Part shown: positions 35,579 to 44,583 of the stretch, piece after piece
Layout: each line of letters begins with the position of its first letter
Numbering within the stretch: position 1 is the first letter of the stretch
Assembly (NCBI RefSeq): GCF_020618475.1
Contig: NZ_CP085335.1
Location: 1,922,001-1,986,000 of the forward strand
DNA from: Haladaptatus halobius
GTDB lineage: Archaea; Halobacteriota; Halobacteria; Halobacteriales; Haladaptataceae
DNA length: 64,000 bases
Direction: 5' to 3'
Position numbers and translations under genes: made by a program
Notes under the pieces: model-generated
Database searches by the model: none
The model's input: the letters and a program-made list of their open reading frames with translations, nothing else
Told to the model about the DNA's origin: nothing

Positions 35579-35679
35579 GATCGGACAGAGGGACGCGAGC
35601 GTAAAGTAAGCTATCGTCCCGGTCGCAGATCCAGGAACACGCTCCGTCATGCGGGATACGCTCGCCGGGTCTCGTGATG

Positions 35680-35696
35680 AATTTGTTACAAATTCG
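35680..35696. promoter_or_regulatory. 17-bp palindrome in a divergent promoter region
   Basis: GAATTTGttaCAAATTC has perfect 7-bp arms. It lies about 100 bp before the glutaredoxin start (minus strand) and 38-54 nt before the PPOX-like start (plus strand). An operator for one or both is plausible. Confidence 0.4.
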
Positions 35697-35733
35697 GAGC
35701 ACATCTTTTCCCCGTCGTGTGCTACTACCGGCT

Positions 35734-36226
35734 ATGGAGGGGACGACAACGACGAGGGTGCGCGGCGAAGCCGACCGAAGACCGAACGAAGCTACGGGAT
35801 TCCCGAGAACGCGGACGGGATGCCCTCCTGGGAGTTCGTGCGCGAGAAGATGGCGAACGACCAGAACTACTGGGTCGTGACGACGCGACCCGACGGTCGT
35901 CCGCACGCCCGTCCGACGTGGGGCGTCTAGGTCGACGACACCTTCTACTGCGGCGGGGCGAGCGAACGCGCTGGGTGCGGAATCTCGCGGCCGATGCGGG
36001 AATCACCGTCCACTGCGAGAGCGGCGAGACGGTCGTCATCATCGAAGGTGTCGCGGAACGGATAGACGACGAGACCGCCGACCCCGCGCTCGTCGAACGA
36101 CTCGATGCGGCCTACGAAGGGAAGTACGGAATCGAGCACGGAACGCCGTTCTTCGCGGTTCGTCCCGAGCGGGTCTTCGCGTGGAGCGATTACCCCACCG
36201 ACGCGACGCGGTGGCGGTTCGACTGA
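35734..36226 (+). pseudogene. Pyridoxamine 5'-phosphate oxidase-like protein, broken by a TAG and frameshifts
   Basis: The pieces SYGIPENADGMPSWEFVREKMANDQNYWVVTTRPDGRPHARPTWGV and WVRNLAADAGITVHCESGETVVI..AWSDYPTDATRWRF belong to one haloarchaeal PPOX-type flavin/F420-binding protein. Between them a TAG at 35928-35930 replaces a Trp (GVWVD in the family). A missing G in GGGG at 35955-35958 shifts the frame before WVRNL. A third 1-nt deficit near 35739-35742, in another G run, would be needed to connect the ATG at 35734 with SYGIPE. So there are at least two and probably three lesions. Without them the product would have about 165 residues. Confidence 0.78.
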
Positions 36227-36317
36227 GTTCGGCGGTTGGTGACCGTCTCCGGAACGGTTCCGTCCCGGTACCATAGGTCTATCACCGATGCCGTCCACTG
36301 TTACGGCGGGGGGAGCC

Positions 36318-36854
36318 ATGAACCAATCACGCGTAAGTCAACTCGCCGTTCCGGTGAGCGAACGCGACCACGTCGACGGTGCGGTCGATGCGCCCGTAAC
36401 GCTCGTAGAGTACGGCGATTACGGGTGCCCGTACTGCGAGGACGCGTACCGCGCGGTGAAGGCTGTACGGGGATCGATGCAAGGCAGCGTTCGATTCGTG
36501 TTCCGGCACTTTCCGCTAACGTCGCTGCACCCGCACGCCCAACGGGCTGCGGAGGCGGCGGAAGCTGCCGCCGCGCAGGGGAAGTTCTGGGAGATGCACG
36601 ACCTGCTCTTCGAGCACTCGGATTCGCTCTCTGAGGAAAGCCTGTTCGAGTACGCCACAGCTATCGACTTGGACACGGATCGGTTCGGCCGGGAACTCGA
36701 CGATGGCACGTACGTCGATCGAGTACACGAAGACCTCATCTCCGGAACGCAGAGCGGAGTTATCGGTACGCCGACGTTCTTTATCGACGGGGAACGCTAC
36801 GACGAACAGTGGGATGCCGATACCCTTCGAGCCGCGCTGGAAGACGCGCTGTGA
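36318..36854 (+). CDS. DsbA-family thioredoxin-like protein
   Basis: A 178-residue protein starting at MNQSRVSQLAVPVSERDHV (36318). The active-site Cys37-Pro-Tyr-Cys40 (YGCPYCED) and the cis-Pro segment GVIGTPTFFIDG define a thioredoxin fold with the helical DsbA insertion (about 75-130; Ala-rich HAQRAAEAAEAAAAQG). No signal peptide is visible, so it should be cytoplasmic, closer to DSBA-like NhaA-linked oxidoreductases. Function in disulfide exchange is inferred. No partner genes adjacent. Confidence 0.9.
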   Translation: MNQSRVSQLAVPVSERDHVDGAVDAPVTLVEYGDYGCPYCEDAYRAVKAVRGSMQGSVRFVFRHFPLTSLHPHAQRAAEAAEAAAAQGKFWEMHDLLFEHSDSLSEESLFEYATAIDLDTDRFGRELDDGTYVDRVHEDLISGTQSGVIGTPTFFIDGERYDEQWDADTLRAALEDAL

Positions 36855-36977
36855 CGCCGATTCAGTCCCGTCTACGGGTCACGATGAGGCGCACGACGAG
36901 GCCGGAAAGACGACGTATCATCGGTTCTAAAATCGACGGTTCGAAGCAGGGTCGGAACACCGAGGAATCAAATTCCA

Positions 36978-37018
36978 GATAGCGATATAGAATTCATTTA
37001 TCGCTGCCCGATAGCGAT
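36978..37018 (+). promoter_or_regulatory. Cluster of GATAGCGAT elements before a DHH gene
   Basis: GATAGCGAT occurs at 36978-36986 and again at 37010-37018; between them an inverted copy TATCGCT (36999-37005) pairs with AGCGATA (36981-36987). The cluster lies 43-83 nt upstream of the ATG at 37061 and surrounds AT-rich TATA-like DNA. It looks like an operator array. Confidence 0.5.
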
Positions 37019-37060
37019 TTCCATCCGCGGGTTGATACTCCCGCGGGTCGAACAGCTTCC

Positions 37061-38062
37061 ATGACCCGCGCTCAGGAGTTAATCGAGTACATCGCGGGGG
37101 TCGAATCGCTCGCGATCGTCTGCCACGACAACCCCGACCCGGATTGCATCGCCAGCGCGCTTGCGCTGTCGGTCATCGCCGGGGAGAGCGGCGTCGAGGA
37201 CGTGGAACTGTTCTACGGAGGGGAGATTTCGCACCAACAGAATCGCGCGTTCATCAACCTCCTTCATCTGAATTTGGAGCACACGAAGACGTTCGACCCG
37301 GATGAGTTCGACCGGGTCGCGTTCGTCGACCACGCGACGCCGGCGGGCCACACGGAACTCGATGTCATCCCCGACATCGTCATCGACCACCACTCGACGG
37401 AGACGCCGACGGGGGAGTTCGTCGATCTGCGGAAGGATTACGGCGCGACGACGACCATCCTCGTGGAGTATCTCCGAGAACTCGACATCGAAGTGAACGT
37501 CCAACTCGGCTCCGCGCTGTTGTTCGCCCTCCACCGCGAGCGAATCGATTTCATCCGCGAGCCGACGCCACATGAGTACGCGGCCGCGCTTTACGTCTGC
37601 CGCCACGCGGATCTCGAACTGCTCGAAGAGCTGTACGGGGCCGCGTTCTCACCGGCGACGGTCGACGCCATCGGCGAAGCGATCCGGAACCGCGTCCAGC
37701 GCGGTGCCACCCTCGCAACCTCGGCGGGGCGGACGAGCGAGCGCGACGCGCTCTCGCAGGCCGCCGATTACCTCCTGAACGTCGAGGGGGTGAACACGGT
37801 GCTCGTGTTCGGAATCGTCAACGGTTCGGTGGAGATGAGCGCGCGTTCCATCGACCCCCGGGTTCACGCGGGCGACCTCCTGCGGGAGGCGTTCAGCGAC
37901 GTGGGAAGTGCGGGGGGACACGCCGACATGGCCGGCGCACAGATTCCGCTCGGGCTGTTCGCCGACGCGGACGCGGACGACGACGAACTCGGCGAGTTCG
38001 CGTCTCGGCGGGTCTTGAACCGATTCTTCGATGCGCTCCATCTCGAACGCAACGGGGAGTAG
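37061..38062 (+). CDS. DHH-family phosphoesterase (NrnA/oligoribonuclease-like)
   Basis: A 333-residue DHH/DHHA1 protein. The first motif HDNPDPDCIASALAL, FVDHATPAG, and DHHSTE (residues about 108) form the bimetal site, and the C-terminal DHHA1 domain ends with GGHADMAGAQIPLGLF. NrnA-type enzymes hydrolyse nanoRNA and 3'-phosphoadenosine 5'-phosphate, and some archaeal relatives cleave cyclic dinucleotides. It is intact, unlike the DHH core of the gene at 25666. Three GATAGCGAT-type elements upstream suggest regulation. Confidence 0.92.
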   Translation: MTRAQELIEYIAGVESLAIVCHDNPDPDCIASALALSVIAGESGVEDVELFYGGEISHQQNRAFINLLHLNLEHTKTFDPDEFDRVAFVDHATPAGHTELDVIPDIVIDHHSTETPTGEFVDLRKDYGATTTILVEYLRELDIEVNVQLGSALLFALHRERIDFIREPTPHEYAAALYVCRHADLELLEELYGAAFSPATVDAIGEAIRNRVQRGATLATSAGRTSERDALSQAADYLLNVEGVNTVLVFGIVNGSVEMSARSIDPRVHAGDLLREAFSDVGSAGGHADMAGAQIPLGLFADADADDDELGEFASRRVLNRFFDALHLERNGE

Positions 38063-38111
38063 GCGCGTTCGAAACCAGTATCTTGAAATTCGTCAGCCCT
38101 AGAGTGAGAGT

Positions 38112-38276
38112 ATGAGCCTCGAAATCGAACACCACTGTCCTCAATGCGGGGGCAGAGAGACGTTCTGGCGCAGCGCGAGCACGAATCTCCATCTCGGCCT
38201 GAAGACGAAGTGGCGCTGTTCCGAGTGCGACTACGGACTGGTTCGCATCGACGGCGAGATCAACTCCGCGGCGTAA
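38112..38276 (+). CDS. Small zinc-ribbon protein (54 aa)
   Basis: ATG 38112 to TAA 38274-38276 encodes 54 residues: MSLEIEHHCPQCGGRETFW, then SASTNLHLGLKTKWRCSECD and YGLVRIDGEINSAA. Four Cys in two CxxC pairs make a zinc ribbon. Small proteins of this type are common in haloarchaea. The start is about 50 bp after the DHH gene, on the same strand. Confidence 0.78.
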   Translation: MSLEIEHHCPQCGGRETFWRSASTNLHLGLKTKWRCSECDYGLVRIDGEINSAA

Positions 38277-38366
38277 CTGCGATTCTTCGCTTTTCTGGAT
38301 TCTCAACCGCCAGTGACGACGTTCGGCGGTGCTTCGCACCTGAAGGACAAATCGAATCACGGTATA

Positions 38367-39830
38367 TCAAATCTGTCTCGTGATCTCACTGGTCGTCTCG
38401 GTCGGCGTGGCGATACGGTCACACTCCGCCGGTGGGACAAACTTGTAGACCGCACCACTGCTCGCCACACTGTTCGATTCACTGGTCAAAACGTACAGTT
38501 CGCCGTCGGGGTCACGACCGAACGCCAGCACGTAGCGGTCGATTTCTCCGTCTTCGCTCCCCTCAACGACCAGTTCTCGCACCGGCCACCGCTCGTCGTT
38601 AGCGTTCGGTCTGTTGGCGAAAAACAGTCTACCGCGTGGGGAGCGAAACGACCGACTCCAATCGCCGAAGACGTAACTTCCGTCGAGTTCCGAAATCGCA
38701 GTCCCTTCGTAAAAGTGCCCGCCGATGACGGCGTGGCCGACCGACCGTCCTTGACTGGAGTGCGGACACTCGATCACGGGGTCTATCAGCGGTCGGCCGT
38801 CGTGGGGTGCTCGACTGGGTGCTCGGTTCGGACACCGTTTCGGGGTGCGTTTCGGTGCCCCCGCGTCGAAGCAGCGCGTTCCTTCCCTGACGTTCCAGCC
38901 GTAGTTGCCGCCTTTCCGAACCAGATTCACCTCCTCGAACCGCAACTGACCGACATCGGCGACAAACAGGTCGTCGCCCGAGAACGAGAGCCGCCACGGA
39001 TTGCGAAACCCCCACGCCCACAGTTCGTCCAGTCCGTCCCCGCCGACGAGCGGATTCTCGTCCGGAACGGCGTACGGTTTACCGCCCTCGTAGGCATCTA
39101 CGTCGATTCGAAGGATGCTCCCCAGTAGATTCTGGGTCACGTCCTGTCCGTTGCCACCCTCGTTGCGGGAGTATCAGTCGACGGCGTGACCGCGCCCGGT
39201 GTCCCTCGCACCGCCGCCGTCGCCGAACGGGACGTAGAGGTAACCGTCCGGGCCGAACTCGACGTCCCCTGCGTTGTGGTTCGCCTGCGGTTCGGGAATC
39301 TCCAGAATCGTCCGCTCGGAGTCGGGGTCTGCCGCGAGCAGATCCTCGTTCGCCCGGAACTCGGAGAGCACGGCGGTGTGGTCGAAGTTCCGCGGCGTCG
39401 ACGCTCGCGGCGGCGCGCTGTATCGAACATAGAATCTGCGATTCATCCGAAATTCGGGATGGAGCGCGAGTCCGAGCAGTCCCCGTTCGTCGGGCGAATC
39501 CACACGCATCTTCAACTTATCGCGCACGTCGAGAAACGGTTCACGTGCCACGCCCGCGGACGTGAGAACGTGGATGCGCCCGGTCTGGTCGACGATGTAG
39601 TGCCGATTTTCGACGTCGGATGCGGTTTCGAACGCGACCGGTTGTTGGAGCGGTTCGTCCGCCACCCTCCGCAGGCCGACGCGGCCACCCTCCGGTATCA
39701 CCGGCGGTGGAGCACCCGCCTCGCTACGACTGAAAGCGGTCGAGCCGAAAAGCGCGGTCGTACCTGTCACCGACGCGCGCAGGAACGCCCGTCGAGAAAC
39801 CCCCTTCGGTGAGTCCGTCGTTCGTCGCAT
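38367..39830 (-). pseudogene. PQQ-dependent sugar dehydrogenase (glucose/sorbosone type), interrupted by a TGA
   Basis: Start at MRRTTDSPKGVSRRAFLRAS (39830): a twin-Arg signal marks an exported protein. The N-terminal part (ENRHYIVDQTGRIHVLTSAG, RGLLGLALHPEF, GPDGYLYVPFGDGGGARDTG) and the C-terminal part (NLLGSILRIDVD, WAWGFRNPWRLSF, GGNYGWNVREG, GSYVFGDW) are the beta-propeller of soluble aldose sugar dehydrogenases. They lie in one frame, separated only by a TGA at 39174-39176 in HAVD-stop-YSRNEGGNGQD, where the family has Trp. Without the stop the protein would have 487 residues. I call it a nonsense pseudogene; read-through is possible but unsupported. Confidence 0.85.
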
Positions 39831-39915
39831 GATTTTCCCCACGCACATTCCACGGAGCGATGGAAAAGGATTCGGCGGTGACCGTCGGTTGGGTGAAGGA
39901 ACGAATCGAACGGGA

Positions 39916-41337
39916 CTACTCGGACAGCGCCTGCCACGAGAGCCGCAGGTTGCGCGCGGCGCTCGCTTGGTCGATGCGCCGCGCCGTCGTCCGTTGGGGA
40001 GCGGCTTCCAGCGTCTCGTCGTCCTCGGTCGCCACCGCGTTGAACGCCTCGGCGAGTTGGTCGAGGGTCTCGCAGTTCTCTATCTCGGTCGGTTCCGTCA
40101 TCAACGCCTCCGAGACGATCTCGGGCCACTTCGTCGTCGGCGGGTGGACGCCGTAATCGAGCATCCGCTTCGCCACGTCCGCGGCGTCCTGGTCGCCCGC
40201 GCTGGCGACGAACTCGTGGTGGAACGGTCCGTGCGGCACGTCGTACTCGATCTGCGAGGCGAGGTAGTTCGCGTTGAGCACGGCCTTCGCGCTGGCGTCC
40301 GATAGCCCCTCGTCGCCGAGGCGAGCGATGTAGGCGTAGGCCTTGACCAGTACGAGCCAGTTCCCCGCGAACCCGTGCACCTTTCCGATGGTTCGCTCGG
40401 GGTCGAATCGCTCATAGGTGCCGTTCATCTTCTTCACGCGCGGCGCGGGCAGGAACTCGGCCAGTTTCTCGGCCACGCCGACCGGTCCCGCGCCGGGACC
40501 GCCGCCGCCGTGGGGCGTGGCGAACGTCTTGTGGACGTTGTAGTGCATGATGTCGAAGCCCATGTCGCCGGGGCGGGCGCGTCCGAGCAGGGCGTTCAGG
40601 TTCGCGCCGTCGTAGTAGAGCAGGCCGCCGGCCTCGTGGACGATTTCGGCGATTCGCTCGATATCGCGCTCGAACAGTCCAAGGGTGTTCGGGTTCGTGA
40701 GCATGAACAGCGCGGTGGTCTCGCCGACCGCGGCGTCGAGCGCTTCGAGGTCGACGCGTCCGTCCTCCGCGCTCGGGAGTTCGACCACGTCGTACCCGCC
40801 GAGCGCCGCGCTGGCGGGATTGGTGCCGTGGGCGCTGTCGGGGACGATGATCTCGGTTCGCCGGTCGCCCTCGCCGTTCGCTTCGTGGAACGCTTTGGCG
40901 ACGAGGATACCCGTGAACTCGCCCGCCGCGCCCGCAGGGGGTTGGAGACTGACCGCGTCCATCCCGCCGATTCGGGCGAGGTAGTCCTGCAAGCCGTACA
41001 TGAGTTCGAGCGTCCCTTGTACGGATTCTTCGGGGCGGTCGGGATGGATGCTCGCGCCGGGGAGCGCGGCCACGTCCTCGGTGAACTTCGGGTTGTACTT
41101 CATCGTACAGGACCCGAGGGGGTAGGGGCCGCTGTCGATGCCGTAGTTCATCTGGCTGAGTCGCGTGTAGTGGCGCGCGAGTTCCGGTTCCGAGAGGTCG
41201 GGCAGTTCGAGCGAGTCGCGGGTCAACTCGTCGGGGAGCGACGAGTTGACCGCGATCTCCTTCCCGTCTTTCTCCGAGAGGAGCGGTTCGTACAGGTGCT
41301 CGTCCTCGCGCTCCCACTTCGCTTGGGTATATTTCAC
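39916..41337 (-). CDS. gcvPB: Glycine dehydrogenase (decarboxylating) subunit 2
   Basis: A 473-residue C-terminal-half homologue of the P-protein, which with GcvPA decarboxylates glycine and passes the aminomethyl group to lipoyl-GcvH. PLP lysine lies in YNVHKTFATPHGGGGPGAGP and the upstream GAAGEFTGILV/HGTNPASAALGG loops are standard. The GTG at 41337 is chosen over the GTG at 41346 because GAGGTG sits 7-8 nt upstream and the family starts MKY. It is the last gene of gcvT-gcvH-gcvPA-gcvPB, separated from gcvPA by an unusual hairpin-rich spacer. Confidence 0.96.
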   Translation of the reverse strand: MKYTQAKWEREDEHLYEPLLSEKDGKEIAVNSSLPDELTRDSLELPDLSEPELARHYTRLSQMNYGIDSGPYPLGSCTMKYNPKFTEDVAALPGASIHPDRPEESVQGTLELMYGLQDYLARIGGMDAVSLQPPAGAAGEFTGILVAKAFHEANGEGDRRTEIIVPDSAHGTNPASAALGGYDVVELPSAEDGRVDLEALDAAVGETTALFMLTNPNTLGLFERDIERIAEIVHEAGGLLYYDGANLNALLGRARPGDMGFDIMHYNVHKTFATPHGGGGPGAGPVGVAEKLAEFLPAPRVKKMNGTYERFDPERTIGKVHGFAGNWLVLVKAYAYIARLGDEGLSDASAKAVLNANYLASQIEYDVPHGPFHHEFVASAGDQDAADVAKRMLDYGVHPPTTKWPEIVSEALMTEPTEIENCETLDQLAEAFNAVATEDDETLEAAPQRTTARRIDQASAARNLRLSWQALSE

Positions 41338-41363
41338 GCGAACCACCTCGTGAGCGTGAAGCT

Positions 41364-41432
41364 CGAAAGATGTGTCTTTCGGTGTCTCCGTGAGCGGAGC
41401 AAGCGGATGCTCGAAGCGACTTCGTCGCTTCG
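41364..41432 (-). repeat. Three consecutive perfect hairpins in the gcvPA-gcvPB spacer
   Basis: In about 90 bp three stems follow each other: CGAAAGA/TCTTTCG around TGTG (41364-41381), CTCCG/CGGAG around TGAG (41386-41399) and CGAAGCGAC/GTCGCTTCG around TTC (41412-41432). The third starts just after the gcvPA stop in the mRNA sense. The other gcv junctions overlap by 4 bp, so this spacer is an exception. It may act in mRNA processing or differential expression, or be a small inserted repeat. Confidence 0.6.
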
Positions 41433-41437
41433 GTGTT

Positions 41438-42826
41438 TCATCGCGCCACCTCCGCGAACATCGTGACCAATTCGTCGGCCATGTGCTCGTTCACGTCGGT
41501 CACGCAGACCTGCACCTCGTGCTCGCCGACCTCGTGTACAGCAAAGCCGCGTTCCTCCAAGTCCGCGACGATGGGCGGCGCGGGCTGGTCGGTGTGGGCG
41601 ACGAACTCCCGGAAGTGGTGGCGGTCATGAACCGGCGCCTGCACCCCGCTGATATCGTCCAGTCGCTCCGCGAGGTCGCGGGCGCGCGTGACGCAGTTTT
41701 CGGCCAACTCGACCAGTCCGGACGAGCCGAGATACGCGACGTGCATCGCGGTGCGCAGTGCGACCCATGCCTGATTCGTGCAGATGTTGCTCGTCGCGCG
41801 CTCGCGGCGGATGTGCTGTTCGCGGGTCTGGAGCGTGAGGGTGAACGCGCGATTTCCGCCCGCTTCGGCGGCGTCGCCGCCTTCGCCTCGTCGCGCCGTC
41901 GGCGCAACGCTCTCTTCGCTCACACCGACGAGTCTACCGGGCACCTGCCGGACGAACTCCTCGCGCGTGGCGAACAGTCCGAGACCCATCCCGTAGCTCG
42001 CGGGTAGGCCGAGCGTCGCGGCGTCGCCGACGACCACGTCCGCACCCACCGAAGCGGGTTCCTGCAACAGCGACAGCGCGACCGGGTCGGAGCCGAGACA
42101 GAACAGCGCGTCGTTGCCGTGGGCGAGCTCGCCGATTTCGGCGAGGTTCTCCTCGATGGTGCCCCGTGTCGTCGGGTTCTCGGCGTACACCATCGCCACG
42201 TCGTCGTCCATCGCATCTTCGAGGGCCGCCACGTCCACGTTCGCGTCGTCGGTCGCGTACTCGTCCACGACGAGTCCCGGCCCGTCGACGTAGTTCTCGA
42301 GGACGCTCTTTCGCTCGGACAACAGGATGTCCGGAACGAGTATCCGATTTCCGCTCGTCTTCCGGACGCGGGCGGCCAGCAACGCCGCCTCCGCCAGCGC
42401 CGTCGCGTGGTCGTACATCGAGGCGTTGGCGATTTCGAGGCCGGTCAACTCGACCAGCATCGATTGGTACTCGAACAGGGCTTGCAAGAACCCCTGCGTG
42501 ACCTCAGGCTGGTACTGCGTGTACGAGGTCAGAAACTCCGACCGATCCGCGAGGTGGTCGACCAACGACGGGACGTAGTGGCTGTAGTGGCCCCGTCCGA
42601 GAAACTCCGTCAGGCTCCGGTTCTTGCCGAGGGTTCGCTGTAGCTCGCGGCGGGTCGCCTGCTCCGACCGCTTCTCGATGCCGAACTCGCCGTCGAACCG
42701 AACCGACTCGGGGATGTCGAAGAGGTCTTCGACGCTCTCGACTCCCACGGCGTCTAACATCGCGCGCGTCTCGTCCGTCGTGTGCGGGGCGTACGGACTT
42801 CCCGCACTCGCGTCTCCTCCGCTCAT
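41438..42826 (-). CDS. gcvPA: Glycine dehydrogenase (decarboxylating) subunit 1
   Basis: A 462-residue N-terminal-half P-protein homologue that pairs with GcvPB; together they carry the glycine decarboxylase activity. Conserved pieces include [39 protein letters not shown] and [25 protein letters not shown] Gly/Glu-rich stretch ([15 protein letters not shown]) near residue 300 looks inserted between VGVS and [11 protein letters not shown]. Its start overlaps the gcvH stop by 4 bp. Confidence 0.96.
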   Translation of the reverse strand: MSGGDASAGSPYAPHTTDETRAMLDAVGVESVEDLFDIPESVRFDGEFGIEKRSEQATRRELQRTLGKNRSLTEFLGRGHYSHYVPSLVDHLADRSEFLTSYTQYQPEVTQGFLQALFEYQSMLVELTGLEIANASMYDHATALAEAALLAARVRKTSGNRILVPDILLSERKSVLENYVDGPGLVVDEYATDDANVDVAALEDAMDDDVAMVYAENPTTRGTIEENLAEIGELAHGNDALFCLGSDPVALSLLQEPASVGADVVVGDAATLGLPASYGMGLGLFATREEFVRQVPGRLVGVSEESVAPTARRGEGGDAAEAGGNRAFTLTLQTREQHIRRERATSNICTNQAWVALRTAMHVAYLGSSGLVELAENCVTRARDLAERLDDISGVQAPVHDRHHFREFVAHTDQPAPPIVADLEERGFAVHEVGEHEVQVCVTDVNEHMADELVTMFAEVAR

Positions 42827-43206
42827 TCGATCTGGTCGCGGTACTCCTCAGCGGACAGTAGGTCGTCTCCGGCGCCCTCGTCGGAGAGCTCGACTTCGAG
42901 CATCCACCCGTCGCCGAACGGGTCGTCGTTGACGAGTTCGGGCGTGCTCTCCAGTTCGTCGTTGACCGCCGAGACGGTGCCCGAAACTGGCGAGTAGAGG
43001 TCGGAAACCGCTTTGATGCTCTCGACCACGCCGAACTCGTCGCCTCGTTCTAGTTCGTCGCCCTCGTCGGGGAGTTCGACGAAGACGATGTCGCCCAGTT
43101 CGTCCTGCGCGAAGTCGGTGATGCCGATTCGGCCAGTTCCGTCGGTCACTTCGACCCACTCGTGCGATTCAAGGTACTTCCGGTTCTCGGGTACTTCGAA
43201 GCTCAT
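42823..43206 (-). CDS. gcvH: Glycine cleavage system H protein
   Basis: A 127-residue lipoyl carrier shuttling the aminomethyl group between P and T proteins. The lipoylated Lys65 is in [17 protein letters not shown], and [24 protein letters not shown] sequence makes the hammerhead barrel. It is complete. Both ends overlap neighbours (gcvT stop before, gcvPA start after) by 4 bp, so the operon is translated in a coupled way. Confidence 0.97.
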   Translation of the reverse strand: MSFEVPENRKYLESHEWVEVTDGTGRIGITDFAQDELGDIVFVELPDEGDELERGDEFGVVESIKAVSDLYSPVSGTVSAVNDELESTPELVNDDPFGDGWMLEVELSDEGAGDDLLSAEEYRDQIE

Positions 43207-44300
43207 TGTTTGTCTTTCAGAAATGGTGTGCTCTCAATCTTTGCTTTCTTGGACTGACCTCGCACCATCACGCGGATGACGGTGCCGGGGTCAGCGTAGT
43301 CGGTCGGCACGTAGCCCAGTCCGATGGGTTCGCCGAGCGTGGGACTCATCGTCCCGCTGGTGACTGTCCCGATGATGGTGTCGTTAGTGTTGGTGATGTC
43401 GTATCCGTGGCGCGGCACGCCACGGTCGACGAGTCGGAAGCCGACGAACGTCTCTTCGACGCCCTCCTCCTTCACTCGTTCGAGGGCGTCGCGCCCGACG
43501 AACTCCGTGTCGAGTTTCACAGTGAACCCGACTTTCGCCTCGTAGGGGTTTCGCGGGTCGTTCTCGTGGTCGAAATCCTGCCCCGACAGGAGAAACCCCA
43601 TCTCGGTGCGGAGCGTGTCGCGCGCGCCGAGACCGCAGGGTTGGCAGTCGAGGGCGTCCCAGACGGTCTCCGCGTCGTTCCACGGGACGATTAGTTCGAA
43701 CCCGTCCTCACCCGTGTACCCTGTGCGCGCGACCCAGCACCGAACGCCCGAGACGGTGACGTACCTCGCCTCGAACTTCGAGATGTCGGTAACGGAGTCG
43801 TCCGCCGCGGCGGCCACGGCGTCGGCCGCCTCCGGCCCCTGTACCGCGTACATGGCGTAATCGTCGGTGGCGTTCCGGATCTCCGCGTCGAGTTCCGACT
43901 CGTTCCGGAACCGCTTCCAGCGGTCGTGCATCTGCTCGTCGTGACCCGCGTTCGGGACGAACAGGTAGTCCGCCTCGTCGTCCTCGGGGAGGCGATAGAC
44001 GACGGTGTCGTCGATGATGGAGCCGTCTTCGTCGGTTATCATCGAGTACTGGGAGTCGCCCGGTTCGAGTCGGGTCACGTCGTTCGTCGTCAGTCGTTGC
44101 ATGAGCTGTTCGGCGTCCGGCCCGCCGACTTCGATCTCTCCCATGTGGGACACGTCGAAGATGCCGACGGACTCCCGAACGCTCCGGTGCTCTTCTTTTA
44201 TCGAATCGAACTCGACGGGCATGTCCCACCCACCGAACTCGGTGAACGTCGCGCCCCGCTCGTCGTGTCGGTCGCGCAACGGCGGTTTCCGAAGGGGCAT
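43203..44300 (-). CDS. gcvT: Aminomethyltransferase (glycine cleavage T protein)
   Basis: A 365-residue T protein that transfers the methylene group to tetrahydrofolate (or a pterin), releasing ammonia. The substrate Asp lies in the [30 protein letters not shown] region; [18 protein letters not shown] and [20 protein letters not shown] are family signatures. First gene of the gcv operon. No glycine-riboswitch fold is visible upstream, where only about 50 bp separate it from an AbrB-type gene. Confidence 0.97.
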   Translation of the reverse strand: MPLRKPPLRDRHDERGATFTEFGGWDMPVEFDSIKEEHRSVRESVGIFDVSHMGEIEVGGPDAEQLMQRLTTNDVTRLEPGDSQYSMITDEDGSIIDDTVVYRLPEDDEADYLFVPNAGHDEQMHDRWKRFRNESELDAEIRNATDDYAMYAVQGPEAADAVAAAADDSVTDISKFEARYVTVSGVRCWVARTGYTGEDGFELIVPWNDAETVWDALDCQPCGLGARDTLRTEMGFLLSGQDFDHENDPRNPYEAKVGFTVKLDTEFVGRDALERVKEEGVEETFVGFRLVDRGVPRHGYDITNTNDTIIGTVTSGTMSPTLGEPIGLGYVPTDYADPGTVIRVMVRGQSKKAKIESTPFLKDKQ

Positions 44301-44350
44301 ACCTGACCCGTCGGAGCGAGGGAAGTAATGCTTTGTTTTCTCTCGCGGAG

Positions 44351-44518
44351 TCAGGCCGGTTCGACGACGATCTGTCCGTCGCGCTTCTTGAACACGAGTC
44401 GGTCGCCCTCTTCGACCTCTTCGCCCGCTTCGGCGAACTCTTCGCGCACGGCTTTGATGAGGCTGATTCGCCAGCGTTGGGTGACGGTCGTCGTGCCGAG
44501 GATTTGCTCGGAAGGCAT
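44351..44518 (-). CDS. AbrB/SpoVT-type DNA-binding domain protein (55 aa)
   Basis: ATG at 44518, TGA at 44351-44353. The sequence MPSEQILGTTTVTQRWRISL followed by IKAVREEFAEAGEEVEEGDR and LVFKKRDGQIVVEPA is the swapped-hairpin AbrB fold (GTTTVTQRWRISLI, EGDRLVFK). It lies right upstream of gcvT, in the same direction, 50 bp away, so it could be co-transcribed with or regulate the operon. It may also be an orphan antitoxin; no toxin gene follows. Confidence 0.82.
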   Translation of the reverse strand: MPSEQILGTTTVTQRWRISLIKAVREEFAEAGEEVEEGDRLVFKKRDGQIVVEPA

Positions 44519-44583
44519 CTATCCCCCACCATTGGAATCGGTACTGTTATGGATTCTTAGCTATTTCGACTCTATAGTCACAA

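Noticed and set aside
167..39176. Recoding of TAG/TGA (pyrrolysine or selenocysteine, or read-through)
   Set aside because: Both TAG and TGA are involved, each replaces a Trp codon, no SECIS-like or Pyl context is seen, and the same genes or neighbours also carry frameshifts. Decay or errors explain it better.
40375..41466. A 363-codon plus-strand frame opposite gcvPB
   Set aside because: Antisense shadow of gcvPB with no domain.
43203..44350. A glycine riboswitch before gcvT
   Set aside because: The space upstream of gcvT is only about 50 bp to the AbrB gene and shows no such fold.
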